A DNA stretch of 64,000 bases from Oceanimonas doudoroffii (lineage in GTDB: Bacteria > Pseudomonadota > Gammaproteobacteria > Enterobacterales > Aeromonadaceae). The stretch lies in the NCBI RefSeq assembly GCF_002242685.1, contig NZ_NBIM01000001.1, positions 930,001 through 994,000 of the forward strand, given 5' to 3'. Shown piece after piece: positions 46,401 through 53,804 of the stretch. The notes under the pieces were generated by a model. That model searched no databases. It was not told the DNA's origin and was given only the letters and a program-made list of their open reading frames with translations. A program made the translations under genes and the position numbers. Position 1 is the first letter of the stretch. Each line of letters opens with the position of its first letter.

Positions 46401-46731
46401 CAAAGTCGGGCAGGACTCGATAAGACAGCACATGGGAGAGATCGAGCAGGCCGATGCCCAGAAAACCGACGCCGATCACCAGGGTCTGCAAGGATGGCCG
46501 GTAACGCTGGGTCACCCAGGCCATGCCAAAGATCATCATGGCAATGGCAAAGGCCGCTACCTCAAAAATAATGTTCAGCGGTACATAGTTGATCAGAAAC
46601 TCCACGCTTCTGAAAATGGAGAACCACTGTGACAGCCCCAAGATCAGCAACAGCGTAATAATACAGCAACAGGCCTTTTGTACCTGTGGAACATGCCATG
46701 ACGACTGCCGACTTGTGGTAACTTCACTCAT
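43438..46731 (-). CDS. MASE3-PAS-GGDEF-EAL cyclic-di-GMP protein with degenerate GGDEF
   Basis: A 1097-residue membrane signalling protein. Residues 25-270 form a MASE3-type membrane sensor. An N-terminal PAS-like region (about 280-400), a GAF-like region (about 405-560) and a clear PAS (about 570-690, NPYPVIITDAQVRIQYVNRAF) follow. The GGDEF domain has LGDGF at 751-755 where GGDEF should be, so it probably cannot make c-di-GMP. The EAL domain (about 865-1095) keeps E878-A-L-L-R and DDFGTGYSS, so phosphodiesterase activity is likely. It is a single-gene unit. Confidence 0.9.
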   Translation of the reverse strand: MSEVTTSRQSSWHVPQVQKACCCIITLLLILGLSQWFSIFRSVEFLINYVPLNIIFEVAAFAIAMMIFGMAWVTQRYRPSLQTLVIGVGFLGIGLLDLSHVLSYRVLPDFVTANTPEKSINFWLLARSLTAVLLLYVAFVPSLVNKRPGQGLRLGLLVLMLAGVAVAHLWFFYWPELVPDTFIVGQGLTDFKIHSEYVIIMAHLLAGLGLARRYLQEGYLGYLYLAASAVIMAMGEYFFSINVDFTDAYNIFGHLYKIITYCFLYRALFREMVYEPYQELDDARNRLQATLKALPDTLLEVSGAGRVLSVNARKENGEFAHWQPGTYVRDWLPAPATKVFLDALSRAERDGVVHDLRIVSERGCHLGLSVSRHEGWCYLVLCRDISAQVENEHRILHETRLNNLLLQIKRLARDDNENALLDCCAEQLAGLTASAGSLIHLCPENTPDQLPEQPRTFGASPAPWLTDGQSASPWQQAARSDQVVAWEGVSAGEGISLPVRDHQGVALVVSVFGRKEGYGEQERTTLGMVASALWSRIRQRRQDRAIHRLSKALEQNPYPVIITDAQVRIQYVNRAFTRVSGYAVDEVEGRNPSMLQSGKTDNKTYVDMWAHLHRGQPWKGELINRRRDGSCYIESASIYPITDDAGRVINYVAHKEDITQHRNNEERLRQLSQCDQLTGVLNKRAFEQQLIQQLRRSRMRGGGLSLLWLDMDNFKSVNDSLGYVAGDELLVEISNRLRAQLAPGSLIGRPLGDGFVMAVEGNEQETIALLAEQLLQGIQAPVTLNHQLLSVSASLGIATCPHDGDNAVALFKAAELAMYRAKRDGRNGLRFYAPEMQKHSERALSLATALKNAIASQELALAFQPQMDISHRRMIGAEALLRWRHPERGFVSPAEFIPLAEQNGLIVSIGWWVIDRVLEQLVALRAAGRDNISIAVNVSAAQLVQPDFVTELQARVHASGVPAQAIDIELTESVAMVNPEDTGEKMAALSAAGFRISIDDFGTGYSSMSYLKRFAIDKIKIDKSFVDEVTHKHEDKTIVNAIIHMARSLGMRTIAEGVETEEQFETLRRKGCDAIQGYWYSRPLLGEDFSAFVRAHT

Positions 46732-47246
46732 AATTTACACCCATGGTGACAGGCAAAAACCCGAGGAAGCTAACGGAATTACCCACGCTATTCCAGGCTT
46801 AACATTGGATTTAATTGAGTCGCCCACGCGTCAGATCAAACAATGACCTTTTTTCCACCAACGCAGGCGAGTTATTGTTCAAATAACTCTCTGCCACAGG
46901 AGGGCCGGCCATAACGTCACCAAACCGACCGATGTCGTTAATCAGGCCGCATCTATAGCCCTAATTTTTTACGAGGTGGGGTGGTCATATTGCTCAATCT
47001 GCCGGACAAGGGCTGACGGCACTCTCTGGTGTCGTCAGTCCCCTCATCCGAGCCCTGATATAACCGGCGTCGAAGCGACACATTCATCAACTGAAGGTGA
47101 AGTTAATAACCCTTTCACCAGCGAAAGGCCGCAGAAAGCCTTTGGCATGAGGGCGGTTACTTATGTTTTGCCGCGCTTTGCACGCCCGCTGTCACCTGAG
47201 CCCGTTCGTCAGAAAAGCAGTCGTGGCTGAAAAATGTTTCTCTGCT
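46732..47246. other. Gene-poor 515 bases at the left edge of the AT-rich island
   Basis: No supported gene. Short frames here lack ribosome-binding sites or family signals. An imperfect hairpin, CTGACGGCA...TGTCGTCAG, lies near 47011-47037, and the left copy of a 16-base direct repeat is at 47197-47212. It may be decayed mobile DNA but no family could be recognised. Confidence 0.5.
47197..47212 (+). repeat. Left copy of 16-bp direct repeat
   Basis: TGAGCCCGTTCGTCAG, identical to 49718-49733. The pair brackets mesD, mesX and the mesX promoter (2.5 kb). Confidence 0.6.
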
Positions 47247-48290
47247 TTAGGCAGCAACGCCCTTCGCCAGGAGTTCTCTGCGAAGGATTTCTGCGCCCGC
47301 ACTCAAGGCCTCCAGCTTGCCTCTTGCTACCCGGCGAGACAAGGGAGCCATGCCACAGTTGGTGCTGGGATAGAGCTTGTCGGCATCCACAAATTCAAGT
47401 GCTTTTCGCAACGTATTGGCGACTTCTTCCGGCGTTTCAATGCTGTTGGTTGCCACATCAATGGCCCCTACCATTACTTTTTTACCTCGAATGAGCTCAA
47501 TCAGCTCCATCGGAACACGAGAGTTTTGACATTCCAGCGAAATGATATCGATATTAGACTGTTGCAGTTTGGGAAAGACCTCTTCATATTGTCTCCACTC
47601 GGAGCCCAAGGTTTTCTTCCAGTCCGTGTTGGCCTTGATACCATAGCCATAACAAATGTGTACGGCAGTTTCACATTTCAGGCCTTCAATGGCTCTTTCC
47701 AGGGCGGCAATCCCCCAGTCATTGACCTCATCAAAGAACACATTAAATGCCGGCTCATCAAACTGGATAATATCAACACCCGCCGCTTCCAGTTCCCTGG
47801 CCTCTTGATTGAGTATTTTGGCGAATTCCCAGGCCAGTTTTTCACGACTTTTATAATGATCATCATAGAGCGTATCTATCATGGTCATGGGGCCAGGCAG
47901 TGCCCATTTAATGGGCTGTTTGGTCTGCTGTCGTAAAAATTTTGCATCTTCAACAAACACCGGCTTTTGGCGACTGACGGCACCCACAACCGACGGCACA
48001 CTCGCATCATAGCGGTCACGAATTTTAACGGTCTTGCGCTTTTCAAAATCGACACCGTCGAGGTGTTCAATAAAGGTAGTGACAAAATGCTGACGCGTTT
48101 GCTCGCCATCACTGACAATATCAATACCTGCTTGTAGCTGCTCATGCAGCGACACACGCAGCGCATCCTGTTTGCCTTCGATAAGTTCCTCTTCTTGCAA
48201 TTTCCAGGGTGACCACAGTGTCTCGGGTTGTGCGAGCCAGGATGGTTTGGGTAAGCTTCCGGCAGTGGAAGTAGGTAATAATTTTTTCAT
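47247..48290 (-). CDS. mesD: Core MetE-like methionine synthase (MesD type)
   Basis: A 347-residue protein equivalent only to the C-terminal catalytic barrel of MetE; the N-terminal half is absent. Zinc ligands are all present: His211 and Cys213 (HICYGYG), Glu253 (SLEC) and Cys312 (NCGMAPLSRR). Substrate-side DEP is at 178-180. Such short MetE proteins paired with DUF1852 are the MesD class of folate-independent methionine synthases, which methylate homocysteine with an unknown donor and need oxygen and the partner. It lies 27 bases after the DUF1852 gene. Codon use is more AT-rich than in genes outside the island. Confidence 0.86.
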   Translation of the reverse strand: MKKLLPTSTAGSLPKPSWLAQPETLWSPWKLQEEELIEGKQDALRVSLHEQLQAGIDIVSDGEQTRQHFVTTFIEHLDGVDFEKRKTVKIRDRYDASVPSVVGAVSRQKPVFVEDAKFLRQQTKQPIKWALPGPMTMIDTLYDDHYKSREKLAWEFAKILNQEARELEAAGVDIIQFDEPAFNVFFDEVNDWGIAALERAIEGLKCETAVHICYGYGIKANTDWKKTLGSEWRQYEEVFPKLQQSNIDIISLECQNSRVPMELIELIRGKKVMVGAIDVATNSIETPEEVANTLRKALEFVDADKLYPSTNCGMAPLSRRVARGKLEALSAGAEILRRELLAKGVAA

Positions 48291-48317
48291 GATAGGTACC
48301 GTTTAAGTTATCGTTAA

Positions 48318-49301
48318 TTACAATGCGTAACTGGCAGACCATTGTTCCAGAACAGACTGGTATGGTTTAATGAAATTTTCCTCAGCAAGCTTTCCCTGTT
48401 TGATCGCTAACTGGCTACGTTCTTCTCGATCATAAACAATTTGCGTCAACGAATGATCCGAGTTTTTCAGGTTAGGCTTGTAACATTTCCCTGCCACGGC
48501 ATTAGCATTATAAATCTCAGGCCGATAGATCTTCTGAAATGTCTCCATCGTACTGATGGTGCTGATGAGCTCGAGATTGCTGTAATCGTTCAGCAAATCG
48601 CCAAAGAAGAAGAAAGCCAGAGGCGCGACGCTATGTGGCGGCATAAAATAGCGCACCTTCAGCCCCATCTTCTTGAAATATTGCTCCGTCAGCGATGACT
48701 CATTGGGCAGGTATTCAACACCCAATACGGGATGCTGATTTTCGGTCTGATGATAGGTCTTGTTGTCTGAAACACTGAGGCATATCACAGGTAGCTTAGT
48801 AAAGTGTTGTTTGTAGGCAGGAGAATTCACAAAGCACTTAAAGAGCTTTCCATGCAGATCACCAAAACCATCTGGAATGCTAAAGCTGGCTTTACCCTTA
48901 TTATGATTCAACAGCAATACACTAAAGTCATAATCGCGAACATAAGAGGAGAAGTTATTACCTACAATACCTTCAATACGTTTCTTTGTTTTATTGTCAA
49001 CAATATTTGTTTTCAAAACTTCAATCGTGGGAAAACTTTGGCCGTTGCCTTCACTATCAACATCCATATCAACAGAAATAATTTCAAGCTCGACTGAATA
49101 ACGATCCCCTTTGGGGTTATCCCAATTCGCCAGGGCATTAAACCGATTATCAATCATCGTTAAGGCGTTGCGCAAGTTCTCCTGACGGCTCTCGCCTCTG
49201 GCAAGGTTAGCGAAGTTGGTAGTAATACGCGTACTGTCTGACGGCTGATAATGTTCGTCGAAGGCAATGCTGTTGATAGTAAATGTAAATTCGTTACTCA
49301 T
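48318..49301 (-). CDS. mesX: DUF1852 protein, MesX-type partner of MesD
   Basis: A 327-residue DUF1852 protein with no signal peptide or membrane helix. The ATG at 49301 (MSNEFTFTINSIAFDEHY) gives the family length; an upstream in-frame ATG is unsupported. DUF1852 proteins occur almost only next to core-MetE genes, and genetic work on the MesD family showed the partner (MesX) is required for methionine synthesis. Its reaction is unknown; it may supply or activate the methyl group in an oxygen-dependent step. A MetR box lies 161 bases upstream. Confidence 0.86.
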   Translation of the reverse strand: MSNEFTFTINSIAFDEHYQPSDSTRITTNFANLARGESRQENLRNALTMIDNRFNALANWDNPKGDRYSVELEIISVDMDVDSEGNGQSFPTIEVLKTNIVDNKTKKRIEGIVGNNFSSYVRDYDFSVLLLNHNKGKASFSIPDGFGDLHGKLFKCFVNSPAYKQHFTKLPVICLSVSDNKTYHQTENQHPVLGVEYLPNESSLTEQYFKKMGLKVRYFMPPHSVAPLAFFFFGDLLNDYSNLELISTISTMETFQKIYRPEIYNANAVAGKCYKPNLKNSDHSLTQIVYDREERSQLAIKQGKLAEENFIKPYQSVLEQWSASYAL

Positions 49302-49461
49302 AGTCTGGCATCCAATTTCCGAGATAAAACCTGAATTTGTTTCTTGCTCTTTCTGGGCCTGACGATTCTTTTCTATCCAGAAGTCCAGATGTCTAGAGCT
49401 AAGCATGAGTATGTTATACAGGGACGGTTACATGAAAAATAATGATTTGATTTCATAAATA

Positions 49462-49478
49462 CATGAACAAATTTCATG
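49462..49478. promoter_or_regulatory. MetR box upstream of mesX
   Basis: CATGAACAAATTTCATG has perfect 6-base arms and contains TGAA-N5-TTCA, the MetR consensus of E. coli and relatives. It lies upstream of a candidate mesX promoter, the position expected for activation. Confidence 0.78.
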
Positions 49479-49717
49479 ATTTGTGGTAAGCCAAGGCTCT
49501 CGGTCGAACGATGTGCCACGTTCTTGGTATGGGACGCTGACAGAGCAGGCTGCAGCCCGGCAGTACAGGCCGGTTCTGTCGGTTGAAAAGTGGCGGCACC
49601 ACTAGCGGGTAGCCTCTTCATCCATCTGGCAGGTCAGTAAACGTCGATGGACCAGGATTCGGTTGCACTGCCAGCAGTTGCTGAGGTAATGCCGTACTTT
49701 ATCATGGGCTCACTTCG

Positions 49718-49733
49718 TGAGCCCGTTCGTCAG
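49718..49733 (+). repeat. Right copy of 16-bp direct repeat
   Basis: TGAGCCCGTTCGTCAG, identical to 47197-47212. This copy begins inside the right arm of a perfect hairpin. Confidence 0.6.
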
Positions 49734-49848
49734 TGGGCCAGTTCAGGAGAAGGAGAGACAGGGTTACCTGTATAGAAGGCAGCGCCACCTTACAGTGCCC
49801 ACAGCAGTATCAGCTTGGAAATATGCGAGATCGAGCAAGGCTGAGTCA

Positions 49849-50733
49849 TTACCTGACATTCTGAGCCAGAGCAATGAAGTCACTCAGGTAGTGAATCTGT
49901 TCTTCGCCTTTTCGCACCCCCAAAAAGATTTGCTTTTTTATGCCATGCTTGCCGAATCGCAGGCTCTTAATGGCCATATGTTTGGCAAATTCATCCACTA
50001 GCCAACCAGGGAGAGCACATACGCCTCTGCCTGCCGCCACCATCTGCAACATGATTTCCGTCGTTTCGATGGTTTTGTGCTTTTTGACCGAACATTTGGC
50101 GGGGTTTAAGAACTGACTGTAAATATCCAGTCGCTCGGGCTCTACCGGATAGCTGAACAACACCTCTTCATTCAGCTCATCAGGCATAACCGAGTCTTGC
50201 GTCGCAAGGGAATGGGATGATGCAACGACGAGTCTGTGTTCATAATCAAATACCGGTATAAACGTCAGATTGGGTTTATATAAGGGATCGGGAGTAACAA
50301 GGATATCTATCTCGTAGCTATAGAGAGCACCCAGGCCACCGAACTGAAATTCCTGCTTTACGTCAATATCAACGTTTGGCCATTTTTCAAGATAAGGTTC
50401 AATGACCTTTAACAACCATTGATAGCAAGGATGACATTCCATGCCGATGCGCAGTGAACCCATTTCGCCTGTCGCTATCTGGCGCAATAAATGCTCAGTA
50501 TGTTTAAATTGTGGCAATACCCGGTTCGCAAGAGTCAATACTTGTTCACCCGCATTGGTAAGCCGCAAGTTTCTGCCTTCTTTTTGCCAAACAGGTGTTT
50601 TGAGCTGACCTTCCAGCTTTTTAATGCTGTGACTCAAGGCAGACTGAGATAAATTTAATGACTCAGCAGCCTGAGTTAACGTTCCTTGCTCTTTGATTGC
50701 TGCCAGTACTTCAAGATGAAACCTCTCCAACAT
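49849..50733 (-). CDS. metR: MetR-like LysR-family regulator
   Basis: A 294-residue LysR-type regulator. The helix-turn-helix region (1-62) reads GTLTQAAESLNLSQSALSHS, and the effector domain begins MGSLRIGMECHPCYQWL, matching the ECHxCxQWL segment of MetR; MFDYE-like and QMVAAGRGVCALP segments also correspond. MetR senses homocysteine and activates methionine genes. GGAGTTAAGGC precedes the ATG. MetR boxes upstream of both this gene and mesX support the assignment. It may be an island-specific paralogue of a chromosomal MetR elsewhere. Confidence 0.85.
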   Translation of the reverse strand: MLERFHLEVLAAIKEQGTLTQAAESLNLSQSALSHSIKKLEGQLKTPVWQKEGRNLRLTNAGEQVLTLANRVLPQFKHTEHLLRQIATGEMGSLRIGMECHPCYQWLLKVIEPYLEKWPNVDIDVKQEFQFGGLGALYSYEIDILVTPDPLYKPNLTFIPVFDYEHRLVVASSHSLATQDSVMPDELNEEVLFSYPVEPERLDIYSQFLNPAKCSVKKHKTIETTEIMLQMVAAGRGVCALPGWLVDEFAKHMAIKSLRFGKHGIKKQIFLGVRKGEEQIHYLSDFIALAQNVR

Positions 50734-50764
50734 GCCTTAACTCCGGTCTATAGCACCCAGATCA

Positions 50765-50779
50765 ATGAATATAATTCAT
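50765..50779. promoter_or_regulatory. MetR box upstream of metR
   Basis: ATGAATATAATTCAT is a perfect 5-base-arm palindrome with TGAA-N5-TTCA, centred 39 bases before the metR ATG. It overlaps a possible -10, the position expected for negative autoregulation. Confidence 0.75.
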
Positions 50780-50936
50780 GACTCAGTAAAAATACATCAT
50801 TATTTTCATCATTAATATTTCACTCATGCGCCCATGAATGTCCGGTCAATTCGAAACTCGATAATGCCCGCTGATTGATATTACTGCTCAAAAAAGAGCC
50901 GGAATGTTTACAGCCTCACTCGAGCAAGACAGCTCA

Positions 50937-51560
50937 TCACGACATGCCTTGAAACACTCCAAGTTGGGCGTTGACGATATTGCAGCCAACATAAACCAGC
51001 AGTAGCGCCATTAATGCATTAAGCATGCGAAAAAAAGCCGGTGTCCGAATGAGCTTGCCAAGTCGTGCGCCCAGCAGCAGGTAGCTACCCGGGGCTCCAA
51101 GCGCCATCCCCCCCAGCAGTACCGACCATAAGGCAATACCTGCTCCGCTGATACCGACAGCCGGAAACTGAACGGTGACAATCGGCAGGATTGCGACCGG
51201 CGCCTTGGGGTTACATAACTGCATCAGCAGGCCTGAACGGAACGACAGGGCGGCTTGCCCCACTTTGGCGTCGTCCGCCTTGGCCGGCGTAGTGGATTGA
51301 ATGGCCGTCTTCCCGATTTTAAGTGCCAGCCATAAGATATAGAGGCCGCCGAACAACCCAATGACGGCCTGAAACGCTACAGGCAGCAAGGCACCGCTGT
51401 AACCGAACACAAAAAACAGCAGAAACATGGCCACGCCCACACCAACACAAAAAGGAACCGTCCTCTTTCCCTGACCGTTCAGCCCGGCATTCAGGCTCAG
51501 CAGGTTTACCGGGCCTGGGGTATACATAATGCCAAACGCATACATGAGTATCTCGACCAT
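50937..51560 (-). CDS. LysE-family amino-acid exporter
   Basis: A 207-residue, six-helix LysE/RhtB-type translocator. The family start GIMYTPGPVNLLSLNAGLNG is present, then NPKAPVAILPIVTV in the middle. AGGAG precedes the ATG. It lies 43 bases after the AraC gene on the same strand and upstream of metR. Export of methionine, homocysteine or another amino acid would suit the neighbourhood, but the substrate is inferred only from context. Confidence 0.85.
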   Translation of the reverse strand: MVEILMYAFGIMYTPGPVNLLSLNAGLNGQGKRTVPFCVGVGVAMFLLFFVFGYSGALLPVAFQAVIGLFGGLYILWLALKIGKTAIQSTTPAKADDAKVGQAALSFRSGLLMQLCNPKAPVAILPIVTVQFPAVGISGAGIALWSVLLGGMALGAPGSYLLLGARLGKLIRTPAFFRMLNALMALLLVYVGCNIVNAQLGVFQGMS

Positions 51561-51603
51561 GGTCGAACTCCTAATGAATCAAGTTAGAGTGGATAAGTGG
51601 AAA

Positions 51604-52458
51604 TCAGTGATTCAAAACGATTTGCTGATATTGACGAGGGGTCATGCCAAAAACGGGTTTGAAGCGGCGGTTCAGATGACTCAGGTCGGCAAAACCAAAA
51701 GAGTGAACCACATCATCCAGCTGTACACCTGCGGCCAGGGCTTCACGGGCACGATTGAGGCGGCAGTTCAACACGTACTGATACGGTGTCATGCCAAACT
51801 GCCGCCGGAACAAGCGCAAAAAGTGATACTTTGATAACGCCGCCTGCTGGCTGATCTGCTCCAGTGAAAGAGCGTCAAACACATGGGCATGAATGTAATC
51901 GCGCGCCCTTAGCAACAGACTGTCAACCCTCTGCTGGGTCTGGTTCGGTGAGTAATCGCTGTGCAGTTGGGCAATACGCGCCGCTAACGAGTAAAGCAGG
52001 CTCTCCTGAACCAGTGGCTCGGCCTCATCGCATTCAATCAGGGTGCACAAACGCAGCAGTTCGGCGCGCAGCACACCATCTTTTAGCAGCGTGTCTTCGA
52101 TTCTGAAATCATGCGGTCGCCTTACCCCTGCCGCCGCCAGGGCCGGAGCCAACTGCTCGGGGTGAATGTAGAGCATTTTATATTGCAGCACATCATCGGT
52201 GCCGGAATGCCCATCGTGGGCCACGTCCGGGTTAAAAACGATGACGTTGCCGGGCGTGCTGTAATGAAACATGCCGTTGGAGAAAAAGTCCTGGCGACCG
52301 GCGAGCGTGATACCCAGCGAGTATTCTTCGTGCGCATGTTTGCCATAAGCGAAATCATGCATGAGCGCACTCAGGAGCATCACCTGGTCCAGATGCTTGC
52401 TTTTGCGGTATTGGAATTGGTTGTCCTGCTGCATAGCCTGTCGCCTTGCCGAGTTCAT
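51604..52458 (-). CDS. AraC-family regulator
   Basis: A regulator of about 284 residues. An AraC-type cupin (about 30-110, FAYGKHAHEEYSLGI) is followed by a double helix-turn-helix (about 180-280, SLEQISQQAALSKYHFLRLF and VVHSFGFADLSHLNRRFK). It belongs to the group often paired with LysE exporters and lies just upstream of one. The start is uncertain between 52458 and 52434; a TATAAT-like -10 at 52485-52490 (minus strand) lies just before either. Confidence 0.85.
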   Translation of the reverse strand: MNSARRQAMQQDNQFQYRKSKHLDQVMLLSALMHDFAYGKHAHEEYSLGITLAGRQDFFSNGMFHYSTPGNVIVFNPDVAHDGHSGTDDVLQYKMLYIHPEQLAPALAAAGVRRPHDFRIEDTLLKDGVLRAELLRLCTLIECDEAEPLVQESLLYSLAARIAQLHSDYSPNQTQQRVDSLLLRARDYIHAHVFDALSLEQISQQAALSKYHFLRLFRRQFGMTPYQYVLNCRLNRAREALAAGVQLDDVVHSFGFADLSHLNRRFKPVFGMTPRQYQQIVLNH

Positions 52459-52485
52459 TATTACGCTCAAGAGAAACAATAGAAA

Positions 52486-52692
52486 TTATAGGGAGGCGGT
52501 TGCATTGAGACTTGAACAAAATTGCTGATAATAAGGCGACCCAGCGGCAAGACGAAAGCCGGCAACAGACAGGTCTTTGGTCTTGAGTGATACCTTCCAC
52601 TCACAGCGACCAACGACGGTTAGAATATCGGCGGGCACTTGACGACGAAAGTAAAAGTACCCCGACTCAGAATGCTTCCACGGTGTAGCCAT
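52486..52692 (-). pseudogene. Truncated tyrosine integrase (N-terminal fragment)
   Basis: Starting about 105 bases from the tRNA-Ser 3' end and reading away from it, codons 1-57 resemble the N-terminal SAM-like/DUF6538 part of phage-type integrases: MATPWKHSESGYFYFRRQVP, then EWKVSLKTKDLS. After about 57 codons the similarity and then the frame end; the catalytic domain (R...HxxR...Y) is absent. This is the expected position and orientation of an integrase in a tRNA-associated island. Confidence 0.75.
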
Positions 52693-52754
52693 GACACGCA
52701 TTCTGTACCACCCTTCTGTACCAATCGGTGAAAGGCGGCTTGGGTTCTGAAACG

Positions 52755-52786
52755 AAAAAACCCTTGAATCCGTTAAGAATCAAGGG
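52755..52786 (-). terminator. Terminator of tRNA-Ser
   Basis: On the minus strand CCCTTGA-12-TCAAGGG followed by six T, starting 12 bases after the tRNA CCA end. Confidence 0.8.
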
Positions 52787-52797
52787 CTTATCTTGTT

Positions 52798-52885
52798 TGG
52801 CGGTGAGGGAGGGATTCGAACCCTCGATACGTTTCCGTATACACACTTTCCAGGCGTGCTCCTTCGGCCACTCGGACACCTCACC
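52798..52885 (-). tRNA. tRNA-Ser (anticodon GGA)
   Basis: An 88-base class II tRNA on the minus strand. The acceptor stem is GGTGAGG/CCTCACC, the anticodon arm is CACGC-CTGGAAA-GTGTG giving GGA, a long variable arm is present, the T arm contains GGTTCGAATCC and CCA is encoded. Its 3' end faces the AT-rich island and integrase fragment. Confidence 0.97.
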
Positions 52886-52927
52886 AAATTGTTGCTGGTC
52901 GGAAGCTCGTCCTCGTCAGCGGGGCGT

Positions 52928-52956
52928 ATAGTAGGCAAGGCCGGCGCCGGGTGCAA
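52928..52956 (-). promoter_or_regulatory. Candidate tRNA-Ser promoter
   Basis: On the minus strand TTGCAC (52956-52951), a 17-base spacer, TACTAT (52933-52928), then a GC-rich discriminator typical of stringently controlled stable RNA promoters. Confidence 0.55.
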
Positions 52957-53085
52957 CCCTTTTTCTGGCTTTGCGTTTCGTTTGCGCAGAATTGCGCCAC
53001 TCGCCCGTCTGGCTGCCGGGACGGGCGACGATAACCCCGGACTCTGGCATAATGGACGACCGTTTTTTGCAGCAACAGGACCATC

Positions 53086-53760
53086 ATGACGGCAACAACT
53101 TCAGCCAACCAGCTTCACGAGCGTTTTCGGGGTTACTACCCTGTGGTGATCGACGTGGAAACCGGCGGCTTTAACGCCCGTACCGACGCCCTGCTGGAAA
53201 TTGCCGCCATCACCCTGAAAATGGACAAAAATGGCTGGCTGAGCCCGGATCAGACCTTTCATTTTCATGTCACCCCCTTTGAAGGCGCCAACCTGGAGCC
53301 GGCGGCGCTGGAATTTACCGGCATTGATCCCTGGAGTGCCCTGCGCGGGGCCGTGACCGAGCGGGACGCCCTGGAGCAGATATTCAAGGGGGTGCGCAAG
53401 GGCATCAAGGCCAATCACTGCCAGCGCGCGGTGATCGTGGCCCACAACGCCTCCTTTGATCATGGCTTTGTCATGGCGGCGGCGGAACGTGCCGAGCTCA
53501 AGCGCAACCCCTTCCATCCTTTTGCCACCTTTGACACCGCCAGCCTCGCCGGCTTGGCCCTGGGCCAGACCGTGCTGGCCAAGGCCTGCCGCGCCGCCGG
53601 CATGAGCTTTGACAACAAGGAAGCCCACAGCGCCCTGTACGATACCCGCAAGACCGCCGAGCTGTTCTGCACCATCGTTAATCGCTGGAAGCTGCTGGGC
53701 GGCTGGCCCCCCGCCCCTGCCGACATGCCGGATTTCACCGACCCCGAGCAGCAGGCATAA
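53086..53760 (+). CDS. rnt: Ribonuclease T
   Basis: A 224-residue DEDDh 3'-5' exonuclease that trims tRNA and other stable RNA 3' ends. ExoI is [11 protein letters not shown] (Asp23, Glu25), Exo[12 protein letters not shown] and Exo[14 protein letters not shown]. Length matches the family. It lies beside a tRNA gene by chance. Ends in a strong hairpin. Confidence 0.96.
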   Translation: MTATTSANQLHERFRGYYPVVIDVETGGFNARTDALLEIAAITLKMDKNGWLSPDQTFHFHVTPFEGANLEPAALEFTGIDPWSALRGAVTERDALEQIFKGVRKGIKANHCQRAVIVAHNASFDHGFVMAAAERAELKRNPFHPFATFDTASLAGLALGQTVLAKACRAAGMSFDNKEAHSALYDTRKTAELFCTIVNRWKLLGGWPPAPADMPDFTDPEQQA

Positions 53761-53762
53761 TA

Positions 53763-53794
53763 CAAAGCCCGCCAATGGCGGGCTTTGTGGTTTT
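53763..53794 (+). terminator. Terminator after rnt
   Basis: CAAAGCCCGCC-AAT-GGCGGGCTTTG stem followed by TGGTTTT. Confidence 0.8.
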
Positions 53795-53804
53795 ACCGGG
53801 GGAT

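Larger units (their letters stand above)
49302..49848. other. 547-base gap between metR and mesX holding the mesX control region
   Basis: The half near mesX is AT-rich and holds the MetR box at 49462-49478, extra TTCAT/ATGAA half-sites at 49452-49467 and 49431-49436, and a possible -10 (TATAAC on the minus strand, 49418-49413). The half near metR is more GC-rich and holds a perfect hairpin GGGCTCAC-TTC-GTGAGCCC (49706-49724) and the right direct repeat. No supported gene. Confidence 0.6.

Noticed and set aside
46976-47230. 84-codon frame left of mesD
   Set aside because: No ribosome-binding site, no domain, and composition like non-coding remnants.
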